DNA from: Desulfobacteraceae bacterium | Lineage (GTDB): Bacteria; Desulfobacterota; Desulfobacteria; Desulfobacterales; SURF-7 | Length of the DNA: 64,000 nucleotides | Reading direction: 5' to 3' | NCBI GenBank assembly: GCA_003599865.1 | Contig: QZKS01000050.1 | Location: 62,001-126,000, forward strand | Shown: piece after piece, positions 18,692-27,140 of the stretch | Numbering within the stretch: the stretch's first letter is position 1 | How the letters are laid out: each line of letters starts with the position of its first letter | The notes under the pieces: generated by a model | Told to the model about the DNA's origin: nothing | What the model saw: the letters and a program-made list of their open reading frames with translations, nothing else | Database searches by the model: none | Program-made: the position numbers and the translations under genes

Positions 18692-19273
18692 TTATTTTTT
18701 CAACTTTCTTCTGCTGAATCCGGCCAGTCCGACAAGGCCTGTTCCCAAGAGGAACATTGTGGCGGGCTCGGGTACCGGTGCAGTACCGTCATCACCATGG
18801 GCAGCCAACGTTGAAGAAGCCACCATGAAATCTCCACACCAGGATGAAATGGTGACGTTTATTTTACCATCCATCAAGATGTCAAGAATCCCCAGAATAT
18901 TGCCCTCAAATGTATTGGAGGTTAAAGCAAAATCATATGAATAAATTCCGCCCGATGTACCGATGATTGCCGCTTCGGAACCATCAGGAATGTTATACGG
19001 TATGAATCCCAGAAAATAACCTTTGGTACCCAAGTTATCATCATAGATATCAACTTTTAGTTCATATGAATCAATCCAGTCATTACCGCCCATGAAAGGG
19101 CTTGAGAAACCGTCATCTGAAATATCATGAGTATATTTCAAAGTCGGCGGGACTAAAATGTCAGGATTGAAATCGATAAAATCCGTCCATGTCATCGGAG
19201 CTGAAAAAGCAATTCCGGAAGCGCCCAATAAAATAAGAATTGAGCTTATAAACACTGCTAATATTTTTTTCAT
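18692..19273 (-). CDS. PEP-CTERM sorting-signal protein
   Basis: Secreted protein of about 193 residues destined for exosortase processing. It has an N-terminal signal peptide (ILAVFISSILILLGASGIAFS), a beta-rich middle domain of unknown function with many Asp, Gly and Ser, and a C-terminal tripartite sorting signal: VPEPAT, a hydrophobic helix (MFLLGTGLVGLAGF) and a basic tail SRRKLKK. ATG 19273 follows AGAGGACTT. A sigma-54-like promoter lies about 155 bases upstream and a strong terminator follows. No exosortase gene is in the window. Such proteins are usually tied to exopolysaccharide or biofilm matrix. Confidence 0.9.
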   Translation of the reverse strand: MKKILAVFISSILILLGASGIAFSAPMTWTDFIDFNPDILVPPTLKYTHDISDDGFSSPFMGGNDWIDSYELKVDIYDDNLGTKGYFLGFIPYNIPDGSEAAIIGTSGGIYSYDFALTSNTFEGNILGILDILMDGKINVTISSWCGDFMVASSTLAAHGDDGTAPVPEPATMFLLGTGLVGLAGFSRRKLKK

Positions 19274-19437
19274 AAGTCCTCTCATCAATCAATTTATGCT
19301 GTTAAATAAAATTATTGCCTCAATTAATGGTTTTGTTTTAATTTATTTATCCCCTTTCCTCCTTTCTGATTTTTAATTTGAGTGGTTAAAAAAAATTTAT
19401 GCTTGCCATTAATCGCAAATAAAAACGATGTTCCCTT

Positions 19438-19454
19438 AAGCATAAAATGTGCCT
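19438..19454 (-). promoter_or_regulatory. Putative sigma-54 (-24/-12) promoter
   Basis: On the minus strand the sequence reads AGGCACATTTTATGCTT. The invariant GG and GC are present with exactly ten bases between them, and CAC follows the GG as in the TGGCAC-N5-TTGC consensus. The expected transcript would start near 19428 and lead into the PEP-CTERM gene. PEP-CTERM genes in several Gram-negatives are known to be associated with a sigma-54-dependent PrsK/PrsR system, which fits. Confidence 0.55.
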
Positions 19455-19527
19455 ACAACAAAAAAAATATATTAACATGCTAAATTTAAATAATTTTCTA
19501 ATTTATATAGCCCCCCCCCAAAGAACT

Positions 19528-19555
19528 ATAATTATGAAATATTATTCATAATTAT
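19528..19555. promoter_or_regulatory. Perfect 11-base inverted repeat, possible activator site
   Basis: ATAATTATGAA (19528-19538) and TTCATAATTAT (19545-19555) are separated by six bases. Its centre is about 88 bases upstream of the -24 element of the putative sigma-54 promoter, where enhancer-binding proteins usually bind. The local A/T richness makes chance palindromes more likely than usual. Confidence 0.45.
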
Positions 19556-19647
19556 GAGCATTTAAGTATATAGCTATAATAAAATATAGAAGGATTGATT
19601 CTGCCGGTAAGCGCAGGTTGAAAAAAATAACGAAAGGCCGCGAAGGT

Positions 19648-20412
19648 TTATCGATGCGGAACGGCAAACTCCCGTTGAATCACTTCATACAGTTCCCGCC
19701 CGATGGCAAGCCCTGTATCAATAAATTGCGGACCGAACTTCATGCCGGTTTTGGTGCGAAAGGAAGTCCTGATTTTTTGCAGTGCCAGCATTCCTTTGGG
19801 ATAATGGTTGACGAATTCGGTAAAAGGTACTCCGGCTGATTCAATCATATCCCATACGGTATACATAAAATTATCCGGACCCCAGCGGAATTTATCTGCA
19901 TCATAAAGGCAATTGGACACCAGTTCATTTTCAATGGTTTTGCTTGGTTTCTGCTTGGTAAAGGCCTCATGATTTTGTATCGCACACGCGATACACACCA
20001 CCTCTTCCGGAGCAAACGAGTCCCAGGAGTCCAGCGTCTTTTTTACAAAAACCGCTCCTTTTTCAGCGTGTTGCTTTTGAGACCGTTTGACATCGTGCAG
20101 GAGCCCGGCACATTGCGCCAGAAACACATAGCGGTGAATACGAGACTCCGCGTATCCAGCCGACGTTCCCTCAATAAACATCAGTGCCCCGGCATCCAGA
20201 GTGACCTTGATGGCATGATCCATGCCATGCCCCAGGTTGTTTGCCATATTTTGTTCAACTAAATCAATAAGCTTTTTAATAACCGGATGTTTATCAAACA
20301 GATTGCGTGATTGTTGAACCGCATGATCATTTTCCTGATAGAATGGCTGCCGGGGATAAGTCGAAACAATCTGACGAGCCCGCTCCCGTATCTGGAGAAA
20401 TATTTTTTCCAT
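19648..20412 (-). CDS. HD-domain phosphohydrolase
   Basis: Metal-dependent phosphohydrolase of the HD superfamily, substrate unknown. Expected ligands are visible: His in GHGMDHAIKV, the HD doublet in AGLLHDVKRS, a later His in CAIQNHEAF and Asp in YDADKFRWGPD. 254 residues, soluble, no membrane segment. The WGPDN and KTGMKFGPQFID segments are lineage-specific as far as I can tell. ATG 20412 starts MEKIFLQIRERAR. It is not an HD-GYP protein, since no GYP motif follows. Confidence 0.78.
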   Translation of the reverse strand: MEKIFLQIRERARQIVSTYPRQPFYQENDHAVQQSRNLFDKHPVIKKLIDLVEQNMANNLGHGMDHAIKVTLDAGALMFIEGTSAGYAESRIHRYVFLAQCAGLLHDVKRSQKQHAEKGAVFVKKTLDSWDSFAPEEVVCIACAIQNHEAFTKQKPSKTIENELVSNCLYDADKFRWGPDNFMYTVWDMIESAGVPFTEFVNHYPKGMLALQKIRTSFRTKTGMKFGPQFIDTGLAIGRELYEVIQREFAVPHR

Positions 20413-20458
20413 ACTTAAAAAATATCATGGAATACTGTATTGCACAAGTTGTATCCGG

Positions 20459-21472
20459 TCAGGATACTTCTCGCTCAAGCCCTTTAGAATCCACCGGCTT
20501 GCCGTAATACTTGATCAACAAATATTCCATATCCTCTTTTACGCTTGCACCCCTGCTGATACCGAAACAATACTGAATCATACCTTTGGTAACAACGTAA
20601 AGAACAACCAGAAAAGTCAGAGGAAATATTATACAATCAAATAAATACCCTGCAATCAATTTTATGGTCCACACCGAAACCTGTTTTGTTCTTTCTGCAA
20701 AATATTCCTGCAATGCCGTAAAACGCTGTTTCACTCTTTCCAGATTTTCAGAAAAATTCATGGCAGAATACCAGTTCTTTTCTTTCAGATTCTGGCCTGA
20801 AAACAGCTTTTTTTGAATCCCTCCGGGTGAAAATTCCTCCTTAATTTGTGCAAAACTTGCCTGGGTTTCCTGGATCAGAGGCTGGGATATTTTTGCAGAT
20901 AAAAAAGAGGCGGCTTTAATGGACAACGGCAGAATGAAATACAAACTCATCGTGATCACGATCAAAAACAAAACCGCCTCTCTTAAAAACCGGGATATCT
21001 GAATTGCCTTGGGCAGAATCCATTTCACCATCATGTACATCAAAAAGAAAAAAAGCGTAACGGATAGAAAATAATGGTCAATGGCCGCAACCGCATCCAG
21101 GGTCAGGCGTGTCAGCATCAAAATGGTCCCACCGGCAAGAACGGTTTTCCAGGCAATATCCACATAATCATATAATGACTGAACAATATCCCCCAGCTCA
21201 AGATTGAAACCAACCCCGATTTGAGAACCTTCAATGACGGCAAGCCCGCTTTTAATAACAGATAAAACCAGAAAACCGGCAGTAGCGCGATCAAATGACT
21301 GCTGCAGATAATGTTGATTCGAATCGATTATCGTCCTCATTCCGATTTCGTGGAAACATCGATCAACATACTCTCCGCCCGCCGCAAGGATGCTGACTGA
21401 AAGCACAATAAATACGATAAGCTTGATGATAGTATTTCGAATCACAATTCCACCGTTTATCATTTCGGTCAT
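20459..21472 (-). CDS. Polytopic membrane protein of unknown function
   Basis: About 337 residues with roughly five or six membrane helices (for example IIKLIVFIVLSVSILAAGG, VTLFFFLMYMMVKWI, AVLFLIVITMSLYFILPL and FPLTFLVVLYVVTKGMI) and a polar, helical region of about 80 residues before the last helix. The start is uncertain: ATG 21472, ATG 21463 or GTG 21445, the last having GGTGGA just upstream. I do not recognise the family. It ends about 45 bases before the HD hydrolase gene on the same strand and may be co-transcribed with it. Confidence 0.65.
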   Translation of the reverse strand: MTEMINGGIVIRNTIIKLIVFIVLSVSILAAGGEYVDRCFHEIGMRTIIDSNQHYLQQSFDRATAGFLVLSVIKSGLAVIEGSQIGVGFNLELGDIVQSLYDYVDIAWKTVLAGGTILMLTRLTLDAVAAIDHYFLSVTLFFFLMYMMVKWILPKAIQISRFLREAVLFLIVITMSLYFILPLSIKAASFLSAKISQPLIQETQASFAQIKEEFSPGGIQKKLFSGQNLKEKNWYSAMNFSENLERVKQRFTALQEYFAERTKQVSVWTIKLIAGYLFDCIIFPLTFLVVLYVVTKGMIQYCFGISRGASVKEDMEYLLIKYYGKPVDSKGLEREVS

Positions 21473-21580
21473 TTGAAAAAAGAGAATATACAAAACAGAT
21501 ACTGATGTATATTCCAAAACATATGATCAAATCAAGCATTCGATAAAACACAACAGGAGTTTATCAAGTCCTAAAGCAAA

Positions 21581-21613
21581 AAAACCGGGCAGCAAAAACG
21601 GCTGCCCGGTTTT
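21581..21613 (-). terminator. Rho-independent terminator of the DUF4382 lipoprotein gene
   Basis: A perfect 13-base stem (AAAACCGGGCAGC with GCTGCCCGGTTTT) and a 7-base loop; on the minus strand the stem runs into a stretch of T. It lies about 45 bases past the stop of the lipoprotein gene. Confidence 0.85.
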
Positions 21614-21658
21614 ACGGATTTTCATCGGAAAAAGCTTTGCAGCCAATTCCGGTTCAAG

Positions 21659-23515
21659 CTATTTGATTCTGAACTCAATGCAATCCGCTGTCAGGATTGC
21701 ACTGGCCGGATCAAACAAACCGGTGGCAAACAAATTATGAACCTTTTTTCCATCTTCAAGATGGTTTTCCAATCTCGTGATGAAGGATTCAAATGTTGTA
21801 AAAAATTGACGGCTTTCCCGGTATTGGATCAAAAATCTTCCCTGTGTCGCGGATTGGGGCTGAATCGTAGTTTCAGCGGCCATATCATCCAGGTCAACAA
21901 TGACCCCGGCCCGTCCGAGGTGATGGAATTTTCCATGATTATCTTTTGTTAATACGATCTTTTCCGATGACAGGGCCTGAAAAGGTGCGGTCGAAGGTGG
22001 CGCCCAGGTAACCCGCATAAAGGATCGCACATTGGCCACATCCACGATAGTTTGCGCGGTAAAATCAGCCGGTGCCTGGCCAAACCCGTTTACAAACCCT
22101 CTTGCTTTCAGGGTATCATTTGTTCCATACGAGGATAGATCCAGGGTTCCGGTATTGACTTCATAGTGGTCCGGATCGGTATCATGATCGACATCGATAC
22201 CGGTGCCGGAGAAATCAAATATACTGATTCTCCGGGCATCGATGGATTGCAGATCAAGTGTCAGTACCGGGGTGTCGCTCACAACCGTGCCTCTTACGGT
22301 CGTCAGCAGCATGCGAATATACCCCTGATTTTCTCCGGTTGCATCCAACTCTAGTGAATCGATATCACTGCTGGTCAACACCCCGAAAACTGTCAACCGC
22401 TGCCCCACGGAGATATCACGGATGGAAAATTCATCCTTTGACAACTGCCGTTTTACGGTCGTCGCATCATCGATCAGAACCGTCAGGATATCATGAAAAA
22501 CAACACTGCCGTCATTTCGGATCAGCGTTGCACCTTTCACCACAACCGTGTTGCCTTCTCTGCTGATGACATTGCCGGTGACGGCATCCAAACTGCCGCC
22601 CGGCACGCTGGTGCCGGTAGTGACCTCGGTTGCCTCAAACCGGTAGGGATTGAACTTCAAATCCCCGATCACCACCACAGCCGTATAGGCTGTCAAATCA
22701 TCCATAGCCGTCAAACCGGCCGAACCTTCATACTGCCGGCCATTGATATCATACACCGTGCTTTCCAGCGTTGTTACCATCAAGGAACCAAACCGCCGGT
22801 CGTTCCCGGCAATCACATGATAAAAAGGCCGCAGCATCAATTCAAATGTTCCGGCCGCGACATCGACCCTGCCCAACGGGCCGCGCATGCGATGGGTTTT
22901 GGGATTTTCCGGATCAATATCGGCAATCAAAATGGGTTCGACCGTCAGTACGGATGTCCCATCATTGGCAAACGTCACCTTGTTGGAAGAGGTCAAATCA
23001 AAGTCAAGGGTAAGGTGGGCAGGAATGCCCGGTGCAATCAGCAGAGAATTGTCATCTTCCAGATGTACGGAAACGGTCATGGTGGTAATGGGATTACCGT
23101 CTTCGTCAACGATTGTATTCACCTTGACCAGACCACCGTCGTCATTCTCCACCCAGATATCCGCATTCTGATAATCCAAGGTAAGACTTGCCTCGGTATA
23201 TACACCGGATGGAATGGTGCCGACAGTCAGAAATTCAGTCATCTCCGTATATTGTGCGAAATCCACTCTTGTGGTTACCGGCAGGGTGCTGACCACCGAA
23301 CCGTTTTGTTTAGTAAGATTGATAGACAAAACATCAACCGTATAACTGGAAAAATCTCCCTCGGCATCGGTCAGGCTGATGACTAGTTCACCGTTTTCCG
23401 TTGTTGCCGAATCCGAAGCCTGATCACTGGAACAGCCGGTCAGGCCCATGATACCCAGCAATAGTCCGATTCCAAACCAGCCGAAAACTTTTCGAAAAAT
23501 ATTCTTACGCTTCAT
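21659..23515 (-). CDS. DUF4382-containing lipoprotein
   Basis: 618-residue secreted lipoprotein. The signal peptide ends in the lipobox GLTGC (Cys28). Residues ~42-200 form a DUF4382 domain, starting ELVISLTDAEGDFSSY, with the SLTLDYQNADIWV and LTLDFDLTSS strands. The remaining ~400 residues look like repeated small beta units with VTGNVISREGNTVVVKG and RGTVVSDTPVLTLDLQS patterns, similar to DUF5666-type OB-like repeats (inference). ATG 23515 has a strong AGGAGG. It is divergent from a beta-barrel gene. Function unknown; a surface or periplasmic binding role is plausible. Confidence 0.82.
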   Translation of the reverse strand: MKRKNIFRKVFGWFGIGLLLGIMGLTGCSSDQASDSATTENGELVISLTDAEGDFSSYTVDVLSINLTKQNGSVVSTLPVTTRVDFAQYTEMTEFLTVGTIPSGVYTEASLTLDYQNADIWVENDDGGLVKVNTIVDEDGNPITTMTVSVHLEDDNSLLIAPGIPAHLTLDFDLTSSNKVTFANDGTSVLTVEPILIADIDPENPKTHRMRGPLGRVDVAAGTFELMLRPFYHVIAGNDRRFGSLMVTTLESTVYDINGRQYEGSAGLTAMDDLTAYTAVVVIGDLKFNPYRFEATEVTTGTSVPGGSLDAVTGNVISREGNTVVVKGATLIRNDGSVVFHDILTVLIDDATTVKRQLSKDEFSIRDISVGQRLTVFGVLTSSDIDSLELDATGENQGYIRMLLTTVRGTVVSDTPVLTLDLQSIDARRISIFDFSGTGIDVDHDTDPDHYEVNTGTLDLSSYGTNDTLKARGFVNGFGQAPADFTAQTIVDVANVRSFMRVTWAPPSTAPFQALSSEKIVLTKDNHGKFHHLGRAGVIVDLDDMAAETTIQPQSATQGRFLIQYRESRQFFTTFESFITRLENHLEDGKKVHNLFATGLFDPASAILTADCIEFRIK

Positions 23516-23757
23516 AATAAACCTCCTGAATTCAATATTCGTTTAACACATGCTGTGATATTTGTTTAACCTGTTTGCATCGATGTTTGGTTTCTTAAAC
23601 ACACTCAGATGGAAAAAGTTGCACCAATTTTGATTTTTTCCATAACCATTTGATAATAAATGATGTTGACCTTGGCGGTTCATTCCTGCTACAAACGCGC
23701 AAATTTCATTTTTTTTGAAAGCACATCAATAAAACCACGTAAATTGGTTTGCCCAAC

Positions 23758-25077
23758 ATGATTCAATATATTCCGAAAATCAACACCATCATCCTTTGTA
23801 TGCTGATACTGTTGCCGGCAGCGGCTTTTCCACTGGAATACCAGGCCGGGATCATGTTGGACCAGCAACTCACATTGGAAAACAATTATTTCAACTCAAT
23901 CACCGGAAATTTTAATCAAAGCGACCCTTTTCATATCATCACCATTTCTCCGGATCTGCACGTGTCGGAAGGCAATCTGTTCAGCCTCTACCTGCTTGCC
24001 GATCTGACCTGGGACCACACCTGGAATGAAGAAGATACCGATGAGCTTTCCGCCGAATTTGCCAACGCCTATGTGAGCCTCCGTAAATTTGATCTGATTT
24101 CCGATATCGGCATCCAGTCGTTCCGCCTTGGCAGGGGCTATATCATGGCCGGCAATGAGCCGGGCATAACAGCCCAGTATCAATTCACACGCAAACTTTC
24201 CGGCAAGCTGGAGGCGGCTGAAATCATCCATATCTCCCCGATACTGTCCACAACAATTGATTATCAAATCGGATTTCTAGAAAAGTTGAGCATCTTCGGT
24301 GCCTGGTTTCACGATAATGATAATGGTTTTGCCGACATGCTCAATTATCAGGATCAAGTGCTGTTAAACCAATGGCTGTATTCTCGAAACCGGACTCTCT
24401 GGTTGCTGGATCAAACCGATCTGTTGAATTTTTCAAATAGCAAGGGCGACCTATTCTGGTATGGCCTGAGCGGCGATATTTTTCTGGGTGATTTTTTCCT
24501 GTCCGGGATTATGATTCTGGAAACAGGAAGCGGTACAGTCACCCTGGAATACCCCCACAGGGATTGGGAATTCACCGTGTCTTCCTACCTGATCGACATG
24601 GATCTTACTTACACGATGAACAATTCCTTTTCTGCCGGAACCTTTCTTTTTATAACCGGCGGAACCGATGCAAGGCAGAAAAACTTCAATACATTTATTG
24701 CTCCCATGCCGCAAAATAACCGAACCGCCATTTTTTTCAGTCCACGCTTCAGCAATCAAATTGAGGAAGATTTTCTGTCCAAGGGCGGCATTTATTGGGC
24801 CGGTGTTATTGCACCCGGAATAAAAATTCAATATGATCCATCTGAAAACTGGCAAACCGCCTTCACCCTGGCCACTTTTTTTCCGGAAGATAAACCCGCA
24901 AAGGAACGAAACTGGTATGGATGGGAAGCAGACTTTGATGTGTCTTATACCCTTCACAACAACTATACCTTATTTTGTGAATCCGGATGGTTCCAGCATG
25001 GCAATTTTTATGAATACCAGGGGAAAACTCCGGACCCGGCCACCAGATTCACAATTGGTATCAATGCCTTTTTTTAA
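23758..25077 (+). CDS. Predicted outer-membrane beta-barrel protein
   Basis: About 439 residues. A signal peptide (TIILCMLILLPAAAFPLEY) is followed by alternating amphipathic strands throughout and a C-terminal strand ending in Phe (FTIGINAFF), the usual BAM recognition signal. It is rich in aromatic residues and Asn, Asp and Thr. No named porin family recognised; the layout resembles alginate/AlgE-like or DUF1302-type barrels only in general character. A TTG at 23749 is an alternative start. It lies 48 bases upstream of the ECF sigma gene on the same strand, so it may belong to that operon or regulon. Confidence 0.72.
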   Translation: MIQYIPKINTIILCMLILLPAAAFPLEYQAGIMLDQQLTLENNYFNSITGNFNQSDPFHIITISPDLHVSEGNLFSLYLLADLTWDHTWNEEDTDELSAEFANAYVSLRKFDLISDIGIQSFRLGRGYIMAGNEPGITAQYQFTRKLSGKLEAAEIIHISPILSTTIDYQIGFLEKLSIFGAWFHDNDNGFADMLNYQDQVLLNQWLYSRNRTLWLLDQTDLLNFSNSKGDLFWYGLSGDIFLGDFFLSGIMILETGSGTVTLEYPHRDWEFTVSSYLIDMDLTYTMNNSFSAGTFLFITGGTDARQKNFNTFIAPMPQNNRTAIFFSPRFSNQIEEDFLSKGGIYWAGVIAPGIKIQYDPSENWQTAFTLATFFPEDKPAKERNWYGWEADFDVSYTLHNNYTLFCESGWFQHGNFYEYQGKTPDPATRFTIGINAFF

Positions 25078-25125
25078 CAACCAAAATCGAAACTTTTTCC
25101 TGCGACCGGTGTTTGAAATAAAAAA

Positions 25126-25713
25126 ATGAGAGCAGATCCTGATTCACAATATATGTTGCGGTTCCAAAACGGAGACCGGGATGGTTTTCGAATTCTGTTC
25201 ACCAAATATTCGAAAAAAATCATCAATTTCTGCTATCGTTTTTGTGGAGACCGGGCAATGGCGGAAGAACTGGCACAGGAAGTATTTCTCCGGGTTTACA
25301 AGGCAGCGCCCCGGTACCGGCCGGAGGCCAAATTTTCAACCTGGCTGTTCCGGATCGCCACCAATGTTTGTTTGAATGAGATGCGCAAATATCGATATCG
25401 CGTTGTTACGGAAAATATGGATATGCCATTTCAAACAGACTCCGGTTCGGTGAAGCCGGAGATGGCAGATCCGGACATCCCCCATCCGCAGGAACGGATG
25501 GAAAAAAAAGATGAGGACCGGATACTGAAACGAGCCCTGAAATCGCTGCCCAAAAAACAACGAACCGCATTGCTGCTGAAAGTATATAATGATTTTTCAT
25601 ACCAGGAGATCGGCCAACAGATGAAACACTCGGAGAGCGCGGTCAAATCCTTGATTCACAGGGCCCGGCAAACCCTTATGAAGATAATTGAGAACACCGA
25701 CAGGAGTATTTGA
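25126..25713 (+). CDS. ECF RNA polymerase sigma factor (RpoE-like)
   Basis: 195 residues. Sigma region 2 (~20-90) has the DRAMAEELAQEVFLRVY and FSTWLFRIATNVCLNEMRK core-binding and -10 motifs; region 4 (~140-190) has LPKKQRTALLLKVYNDFSY and YQEIGQQMKHSESAVKSLI as the -35 helix-turn-helix. The insert between them is acidic and Pro-rich. It is followed one base later by a zinc-finger anti-sigma gene, a typical ECF pair. The start at ATG 25126 has no strong ribosome site. Confidence 0.93.
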   Translation: MRADPDSQYMLRFQNGDRDGFRILFTKYSKKIINFCYRFCGDRAMAEELAQEVFLRVYKAAPRYRPEAKFSTWLFRIATNVCLNEMRKYRYRVVTENMDMPFQTDSGSVKPEMADPDIPHPQERMEKKDEDRILKRALKSLPKKQRTALLLKVYNDFSYQEIGQQMKHSESAVKSLIHRARQTLMKIIENTDRSI

Positions 25714-25714
25714 A

Positions 25715-26188
25715 TTGAAATCAACATGTCCGGACAGCCTGCAGATATCGGCCTTCATGGATGCCGAACTCCCGGAGCATCAGATGGAAGCGTTTCGTTC
25801 GCATCTTACCAAATGTGAACATTGTTGGGAACAACTGGCCACGCTGCAACAGGCTGATCGATTGATCCATGATATGCCGGAAATAGAACCATCCCGGCAA
25901 TTTGAAATCAACTTCTGGAAAAACGTCCGTGCCATGGAAGAACAACGGCACAAGTGGTCGTTTTTCACTTTTTTTCCATTTCGTTATAAACCCTTGGCCG
26001 CAGCCATATTGAGCGCCATGATCCTTGTCGGTCTGGCTCTGTGGAAACATCAGCCTCCATCCTCCATTGAAATGGATGAAATTGTCATTGCGGAGAATCT
26101 GGAAATGCTCCGAAATTTTCAGGAAATCGATCGGCTGGAGCTTCTGGAAAACTTGGAAACCATTATCAATATGGATGAGAAATCCTAA
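25715..26188 (+). CDS. Zinc-finger anti-sigma factor, membrane-anchored
   Basis: 157 residues from TTG 25715, chosen because AGGAG lies eight bases upstream and the sigma stop is one base before it. The N-terminal ASD/zinc finger has His30, Cys34 and Cys37 (HLTKCEHC), a single membrane helix spans about 93-110 (PLAAAILSAMILVGLALW), and the periplasmic tail (111-157) is a short acidic, leucine-rich helix. It should hold the ECF sigma at the membrane. The tail resembles the next gene's product (see findings). Confidence 0.88.
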   Translation: MKSTCPDSLQISAFMDAELPEHQMEAFRSHLTKCEHCWEQLATLQQADRLIHDMPEIEPSRQFEINFWKNVRAMEEQRHKWSFFTFFPFRYKPLAAAILSAMILVGLALWKHQPPSSIEMDEIVIAENLEMLRNFQEIDRLELLENLETIINMDEKS

Positions 26189-26419
26189 ATGAAATCGATT
26201 TTTTTACTGCTGTGGATGGTACTTTTATTTCAGCCGGTACTGCCCGCCCATTCCGAAGAAAGCCAAACAGAAACCAATGTCGTCCGGATATCCGAAGAGG
26301 ATCTTGAAATCATAAAGGTTTTAGAAATCCTGAAAATGATGGCTCTGATGGAAAATTATGACATCGTGAAAGACATGGAAATACTTACCGAGGAAAATGC
26401 CGATGAAAATAAAAAATAA
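26189..26419 (+). CDS. Small secreted acidic protein resembling the anti-sigma tail
   Basis: 76 residues starting immediately after the anti-sigma stop. A signal peptide (FLLLWMVLLFQPVLPA) leaves a mature part of about 55 residues, strongly acidic and Leu/Ile/Met-rich. Residues 32-60 align without gaps in hydrophobic pattern with residues 122-150 of the anti-sigma factor, sharing the LE and MEN/LEN positions. No named family recognised. Its place between the anti-sigma and the DUF3106 gene suggests a part in the same periplasmic signalling step. Confidence 0.72.
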   Translation: MKSIFLLLWMVLLFQPVLPAHSEESQTETNVVRISEEDLEIIKVLEILKMMALMENYDIVKDMEILTEENADENKK

Positions 26420-26903
26420 TCTCGTGATGATGTTCGCATTCCTGCTTGTTACAATCGCTGCCGCTCATGCGTCGGATCAACCATCATCCGCAACGGACGA
26501 GTGGATGTCCATGACGGCTGAGGAAAAGCAGGCGTTCCGCAACCGGTATCATAACTGGAAATCGTTGCCGGAACCTGAAAGGAATAAGATCAGACAAAAC
26601 CTTGCGACATTTAAAAAGCTTCCAGCGGATGAAAAAAAGCGGATCATTGAAAATTATTCCCGTTTCCAATCCCTTTCGCCGGATCAGAAACAATCGCTCC
26701 GAAAAAATTTCAAACGATGGCAACAGCTTCCTCCGGAAAGAAAAAGACAGCTGCGGGAAAACCTTATAAAATTTCAAGGGCTCCGACCGGAACAGAAAAA
26801 AAGCCTGATCAACCGTTATCAAAACTGGCGGAAATTATCCCCGACAGAAAAGAAAACACGCAAAGATATCATTCGAGAAAAGAGAAGAAACCGGGATTCA
26901 TAA
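26403..26903 (+). CDS. DUF3106 protein built of 18-residue basic repeats
   Basis: 166 residues: a signal peptide ending near AHASD, then seven tandem 18-residue repeats from about residue 37, each beginning LPxExK/R with a Trp or Phe at position 16 (for example LPEPERNKIRQNLATFKK and LPADEKKRIIENYSRFQS). The mature protein is very basic. ATG 26403 is preferred over 26397 because AGGA is then eight bases upstream; the gene overlaps the end of the small acidic gene by 17 bases. DUF3106 proteins are commonly found at the end of ECF sigma operons; molecular function unknown. Confidence 0.85.
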   Translation: MKIKNNLVMMFAFLLVTIAAAHASDQPSSATDEWMSMTAEEKQAFRNRYHNWKSLPEPERNKIRQNLATFKKLPADEKKRIIENYSRFQSLSPDQKQSLRKNFKRWQQLPPERKRQLRENLIKFQGLRPEQKKSLINRYQNWRKLSPTEKKTRKDIIREKRRNRDS

Positions 26904-27140
26904 AACACGGATTATAAGATACGTGTGATTTCATCGTTCCTTCAGCGGCAATTCTTTTCGTGATCCACCAGATCCCCCTCCTGCATCTTTCGCTTATCGA
27001 TCAGTATTCAGACAGATTTAAATGAAAGAGTTGAATTGCTGACATTTTATTGATAGAGATACAAAACAACAGATGTCGGACATGAAATACCAATCAGATA
27101 CCGGAAACAAATGGTACCGGTATCACCAAAAAACTTCTGA

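Larger units (their letters stand above)
19274..19647. other. AT-rich regulatory region upstream of the PEP-CTERM gene
   Basis: About 370 bases without a gene, separating the PEP-CTERM gene from the HD hydrolase gene, both leftward. It contains a sigma-54-like promoter, a run of nine C at 19511-19519 and an 11-base inverted repeat, listed separately. Otherwise only A/T-rich sequence. Confidence 0.6.

Noticed and set aside
22493-23386. 297-codon frame antisense to the DUF4382 lipoprotein gene
   Set aside because: Odd His/Arg/Gln-rich composition, no start signals, and the opposite strand has a signal peptide, lipobox and terminator.
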